This document shows positions 60,661 through 64,000 of a stretch of 64,000 bases of DNA, piece after piece. The notes beneath the pieces are model-generated. The model did no database searches. It was not told where the DNA came from and was given only the letters and a program-made list of their open reading frames with translations. Position 1 is the first letter of the stretch, and each line of letters begins with the position of its first letter. The DNA lies in the NCBI RefSeq assembly GCF_001673405.1, contig NZ_LZLV01000047.1, forward strand, positions 25,611 through 89,610, read 5' to 3'. Source of the stretch: Mycobacterium sp. 1245111.1. Lineage in GTDB: Bacteria > Actinomycetota > Actinomycetes > Mycobacteriales > Mycobacteriaceae. The translations under genes and the position numbers were made by a program.

Positions 60661-61383
60661 TCAGTACTCGATGATCCGGGTCAGGAATGGCGTCATACCG
60701 CCCTTGCGGACCGGGCTGATGGTGACCTTGCCGGCGCTCCCCGACGCTTCGAGCATCTGGCCGTTGCCCAGATAGATCGTCACGTGCTGGCCTCCACCGG
60801 GACCGTAGAAGATCAGGTCGCCGCGCTTGGCCTGCGACGGCGGGATGTGACGGCCGGCGTTGTACTGGTCACCGGAGAACCGGGGCAGCAGTATCCCCAC
60901 CCCGGCAAAGCTGTACCGGACGAGCCCGGAACAGTCGAAGCCGACGACGTTGGCCCCGGAGTCGACGCCCTTGCTCGGCGAGTTGGGCGTGCCACCACCC
61001 CAGGAATAGGGCACACCCATCTGCGAGGAACCGCGGCGGATCACGTACTCGACGGCTTGGCGGCCGTATACGCGCGGGATCCCGCTCGCGCTCGTGCCGG
61101 CCGGTTTACCGCCCAGGTTGATTCCAAGCCCACTGAGGAACTGCTGGCCCAGCCCCAGCGTCGTCTGGGTGGCCTGGGCGGTGGCCTGCAGCGACTGGTT
61201 CGCCATCGCCACCGGGTCCCCCGGGGCTCCCGCACTGATCGTCGGCGGCAGGGTCGGGTCCCATGCTCCATCCTCGGCCTGGGCGGGAGCCGCCAATCCG
61301 ATCAGCAGGCTGACGGCGGCCAGCACCGACCAGACCGCCTTGGCCCGGCGCAGACCTCTAGAGTCCGTAACCCGGTGGCGCAT
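60661..61383 (-). CDS. ripB: NlpC/P60 peptidoglycan endopeptidase RipB
   Basis: 240 residues with a signal peptide (RRAKAVWSVLAAVSLLIGLAA, cleaved near AQA). The NlpC/P60 domain has the catalytic Cys in VVGFDCSGLVRYSF near residue 157 and His in GPGGGQHVTIYLG near residue 208. Cleaves D-Glu-mDAP bonds in peptidoglycan stems. ATG 61383 follows AAAGGAT. It is 16 bases downstream of ripA and is clearly a shorter paralogue of its C-terminal half. Confidence 0.95.
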   Translation of the reverse strand: MRHRVTDSRGLRRAKAVWSVLAAVSLLIGLAAPAQAEDGAWDPTLPPTISAGAPGDPVAMANQSLQATAQATQTTLGLGQQFLSGLGINLGGKPAGTSASGIPRVYGRQAVEYVIRRGSSQMGVPYSWGGGTPNSPSKGVDSGANVVGFDCSGLVRYSFAGVGILLPRFSGDQYNAGRHIPPSQAKRGDLIFYGPGGGQHVTIYLGNGQMLEASGSAGKVTISPVRKGGMTPFLTRIIEY

Positions 61384-61399
61384 AGATCCTTTCAACGCG

Positions 61400-62821
61400 T
61401 CAGTATTCGATGTAACGGACCACATAAGGGGTCATACCGCTGGTGCGCACCGGCGCAACCCGGACCTTGAGGCCGACGTCGGGAGCCTCGAGCATCTGCC
61501 CCTGGCCGAGATAGATCGTCACGTGCTGGCTGCCGCCGGGCCCGTAGAAGATGACGTCGCCCCGACGCATCTGGGAAGCCGGAATCTTGCGACCCAGGTC
61601 GTACTGCGCGCCCGAGTAGTGCGGCAGCTTGATGCCCACACCGGCGAAGGCGTACAGCACCAGACCAGAACAGTCGAAGCCGACGGTTCCCGAACCCGAC
61701 CCGATGCCCTTACCCGGACCGGCCGCGGTCCCACCACCCCACGAGTACGGCACACCCAGCTGCGACAGACCGCGCCGGATCACATACTCAGAGGCCTGTC
61801 GGCCATAAACCCGTGGGATCTTGCCGTTGGTGAAACCTGTTGGCGTAGGCGCCAATCCGAGCTGCTGCAGGAAGCTGCGGCCCATGTTGGAGGTGACCTC
61901 CGAGGAGGTCGCCGAGATGCCGAGAACCTTGTTGAGGATCGCGATCGGATCACCCGGGACGTTGGCGCTGGGCACCATCGGCAGCGTGGGATCCCACGCG
62001 CCGTCCCAGTTGCCGGCATTGCCCTGCGGCCGGTTGGGTGAGCCCGGCGCCGCCGGGTCCCATCGGTCTCCGGGGGGCGACGCCGCCCGCTGTCCGGCAT
62101 CCGGTCCGCCCGCGGATGCCGACCAATTGCGGGCGGCGTCGAGTCTTGATTGGGCCGCATGGCGTTCATCGGCCAGTCGGGTGACTTCTTGCTGCTGCTC
62201 GCCGAACTTGCGGTGAGCATCGACCAAGGCGGCGACCGCCGCGTTCTGGCTGGCTTGCGCGTCGCCAACGGCCTTGTCGGCCTTCTGCTTTGCCAACCGC
62301 GCCGTTGATTCCTTGTTCAGCTGCTCGGTGCGGGCGCGCTGCAGGTTGTCCATCACCTGCAGCGAGCTGGTGGCCAGGGTCTGGCCGGCGGCAGCCGCCG
62401 CGATCATGTCGTCGGGGTTCTTCGCGGTGAGGTAGCCGTCCGCGGGCCCATTCACGTAACTGGCGACCGCGAAACGGTCGAATCGCTTCTGCGCGGCGGC
62501 AATTGCAGCGTCGGCATCTTTGACCGATTGCCGACTGGAGTCGACCTCGTGTTGTGCGGCTGCGGCGTTGTCACGCGCCGTTTCGACGTCGACGATCGCC
62601 TTGTTGACGCTTTCTTCCTCCGTCTGGATCTGCGCGTTGAGATCCTGCAGCCGCTGGTTGGCCTGCGCGACATCGGCGATCAGTTTGGCCATCGAGTCCG
62701 GGTCCGCCTTGGCCAGACCGGGCGTGCCCACAAGTAGCGCGACGCTGATGACCGCCGGACCCACTCGACGGGCAAGCGTGCTCGCCAATCGGGCAGACGA
62801 GCCGCGGCGGTTGCGTCTCAT
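61400..62821 (-). CDS. ripA: Peptidoglycan endopeptidase RipA (cell separation)
   Basis: 473 residues, as in M. tuberculosis. After the signal peptide (residues about 1-40, ending LAKADPDS) comes a coiled-coil segment, about 45-215, rich in Ala, Gln and Asp (VAQANQRLQDLNAQIQTEEE) that blocks the active site in the zymogen. A Pro/Gly linker and the NlpC/P60 domain follow, with Cys in TVGFDCSGLVLYAF and His in GPGGSQHVTIYLG. ATG 62821 has AAGGAG 10 bases upstream; an in-frame TTG at 62845 is less likely. Essential septal hydrolase with ripB downstream. Confidence 0.96.
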   Translation of the reverse strand: MRRNRRGSSARLASTLARRVGPAVISVALLVGTPGLAKADPDSMAKLIADVAQANQRLQDLNAQIQTEEESVNKAIVDVETARDNAAAAQHEVDSSRQSVKDADAAIAAAQKRFDRFAVASYVNGPADGYLTAKNPDDMIAAAAAGQTLATSSLQVMDNLQRARTEQLNKESTARLAKQKADKAVGDAQASQNAAVAALVDAHRKFGEQQQEVTRLADERHAAQSRLDAARNWSASAGGPDAGQRAASPPGDRWDPAAPGSPNRPQGNAGNWDGAWDPTLPMVPSANVPGDPIAILNKVLGISATSSEVTSNMGRSFLQQLGLAPTPTGFTNGKIPRVYGRQASEYVIRRGLSQLGVPYSWGGGTAAGPGKGIGSGSGTVGFDCSGLVLYAFAGVGIKLPHYSGAQYDLGRKIPASQMRRGDVIFYGPGGSQHVTIYLGQGQMLEAPDVGLKVRVAPVRTSGMTPYVVRYIEY

Positions 62822-62924
62822 TCGACTCGGGTCTCCTTGGCTCAACGCTGGGCGGATGGCGCTAGCACGCCGAGCCCCCAGTTATCACTGGAAGCACGAA
62901 TTAACCAATGCATCCTCTGCACCG

Positions 62925-63003
62925 TAAGTCACATCTGACGCAGTTGAAACTTAAGTCACAAATTACAAGTCTGTTCTTCTGAGAACTGTGACCCTACGGT
63001 GAC
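62925..63003. promoter_or_regulatory. Candidate response-regulator (MtrA-like) repeats upstream of ripA
   Basis: TAAGTCACA occurs twice (62925-62933 and 62952-62960) on the plus strand. On the minus strand GTCAC occurs twice with 11-base spacing (63003-62999 and 62992-62988). Tandem GTCAC repeats one helical turn apart are what OmpR-type regulators bind, and MtrA is known to control ripA in mycobacteria. The site lies 100-180 bases upstream of ripA. Binding is inferred. Confidence 0.4.
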
Positions 63004-63070
63004 CTCAGGAATTTGCCAGCCGCCGCGGCATAGGCCCCGGCGCTATCCGACATGCGGTGAATAAGGAGCG

Positions 63071-63652
63071 CTAGACGCTGCGCTGGACGCCTTCGGTGGC
63101 CGAATCGGCGTCATGGCTCGACGTTGCTGAGCGCTTTGCCCGCAGCTGCATGAAACGGGTCCCGACCACGGCTGCCAATACCCCGATCAGCACCACGATG
63201 GTGAACGGCGTCCAGGGAAATTGCGGCGTCTCGAGCTGGTGCAAGAAATTCTGCGCCGAGAGCAGCGTATTGCCGGTTTTGGCGTGGTCCTCGCCGATCT
63301 CCAGCGTCGAGCGCGGAAAGTGGGTGCTGTAGGTGCCGACGTAGTTCGGGCTCAGCACCAACACGGTCGCGTCGGGATGTTGAGCGCCAACCACTGTCGC
63401 GATGTCGCGCAGCGGGGTGTCGTTCGGCGGATTGTGGTCCAGCACCACGATCTTCAGATCGATGCCATGGTCGTGAGCCTGGTCGACGAGTTCGAGCAGC
63501 GCCGGCGCGACCGAGGGCGGCGCACTGACATTCCCCGCGGTGACCTGATGCTGAACGACCGCCAGACAGTCGTCAGGCTTGGTCGCCGGATCGACACCGA
63601 GGGTGCCGCAGATCTCGCCCGGAATGTAGAGGGGCACATGCGGGGTGGTCAC
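63071..63652 (-). CDS. Rv1476-type membrane protein
   Basis: 193 residues. The N-terminal extracytoplasmic-type domain (IPGEICGTLGVDPATKPDDCLA with two Cys, LKIVVLDHNPPNDTPLRDIATVVG, VLVLSPNYVGTYS) is followed by one TM near the C-terminus (FTIVVLIGVLAAVVGTRFM) and a basic tail. The layout and position between acn and ripA match Rv1476. GTG 63652 gives VTTPHVPLYIPGE; the frame is open further to 63709. Function unknown. Confidence 0.85.
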   Translation of the reverse strand: MTTPHVPLYIPGEICGTLGVDPATKPDDCLAVVQHQVTAGNVSAPPSVAPALLELVDQAHDHGIDLKIVVLDHNPPNDTPLRDIATVVGAQHPDATVLVLSPNYVGTYSTHFPRSTLEIGEDHAKTGNTLLSAQNFLHQLETPQFPWTPFTIVVLIGVLAAVVGTRFMQLRAKRSATSSHDADSATEGVQRSV

Positions 63653-63872
63653 GGACTGAACCGTACCGCCTGGCGACGCCGGCGCTACAGCAGACGGCCG
63701 CCTTAACAATCGGCGAAGTTTCCGGCCCGGACGGAATGCAGGACAAGCGTACTGTTAAGGTGGCAGTGCGCGTCGACACGGCCCGTCGGCGAGCAGGACG
63801 AGTGGCGATCGCAAGCGCGGTACAACGGGGCGCTGCGGGTCGCCGCCGACGAGACGAATGTCGGGAGTTGAT

Positions 63873-64000
63873 GTGAGCAACAAAGATTCGGTGAATTCAT
63901 TCGGAGCCCGCGACACCTTGAAAGTCGGCGGCGACAGTTACGAGATCTATCGGTTGGACGCGGTTCCGGGCACCGAGAAGCTTCCTTACAGCCTCAAAGG
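63873..64000 (+). CDS. acn: Aconitate hydratase, N-terminal fragment (runs off the window)
   Basis: The first 42 codons from GTG 63873, behind [25 protein letters not shown] and [20 protein letters not shown] match the start of mycobacterial aconitase (Rv1475c). TCA-cycle enzyme converting citrate to isocitrate with a 4Fe-4S cluster; the cluster-binding part is outside the window. Divergent from the Rv1476-type gene. Confidence 0.93.
   Translation, partial: MSNKDSVNSFGARDTLKVGGDSYEIYRLDAVPGTEKLPYSLK

Overview
The window is a high-GC actinobacterial chromosome segment that I assign to a non-tuberculous Mycobacterium. Gene order and protein sequences follow the M. tuberculosis interval Rv1475c (acn) to Rv1538c (ansA), read here in inverted orientation. 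Recognisable anchors are ansA, dinX, ileS, the Rv1533-Rv1535-type genes, lipL, meaB, mutB, mutA, the Rv1486c-Rv1491c-type genes, hemH, inhA, fabG1, moxR1, ripB, ripA and acn. M. tuberculosis gene names are from memory of that genome; no database was searched.

Left flank (1-10123): the 3' end of asparaginase converges on a Y-family DNA polymerase. IleS lies behind a translational T-box leader. Then come an HxlR regulator, a thioesterase, a small two-TM protein and an Rv1535-type small protein behind an M-box (Mg2+) riboswitch. A 25-codon ORF with a very strong Shine-Dalgarno sits between that riboswitch and the Rv1535-type gene. A nitronate monooxygenase-TetR pair has three evenly spaced palindromes in front of it.

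Centre (10844-39242): a surface glycolipid locus of the Pks5/lipooligosaccharide type. Twelve plus-strand genes are packed with overlaps or short gaps: two tandem Mas-type PKSs, a Pap acyltransferase, an MmpL transporter, a GT1 glycosyltransferase, a Gap/Sap-type membrane protein, a secreted PE-PPE-domain serine hydrolase, a GT2 enzyme, a pyruvyl transferase, another glycosyltransferase, a second pyruvyl transferase and a methyltransferase. On the minus strand, partly facing it, lie a second methyltransferase, a fatty-acyl-AMP ligase and a CMD-fold protein. The inferred flow is: FAAL activates a starter acid, the PKSs build methyl-branched acyl chains, PapA and the PE-PPE enzyme acylate a sugar core (probably trehalose), the GTs, pyruvyl transferases and methyltransferases decorate it, and MmpL plus the Gap-like protein export it. 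The two pyruvyl transferase genes share a 1,001-bp direct repeat with one apparent mismatch, bracketing one glycosyltransferase gene.

Right flank (39261-64000): lipL-type esterase, meaB, mutB and mutA (methylmalonyl-CoA mutase, which handles the C3-branching unit the PKSs would use), a feoA-feoB-NfuA-like iron uptake operon, a TVP38 protein, a tiny secreted protein, an MFS/MHS transporter, a Ddn-family protein, a DoxX-like protein, a stomatin/NfeD pair, ferrochelatase with inhA and fabG1, the VWA/DUF58/MoxR1 operon, the cell-wall hydrolases RipB and RipA, an Rv1476-type membrane protein and the start of aconitase. I see no tRNA, rRNA, CRISPR or insertion sequence.
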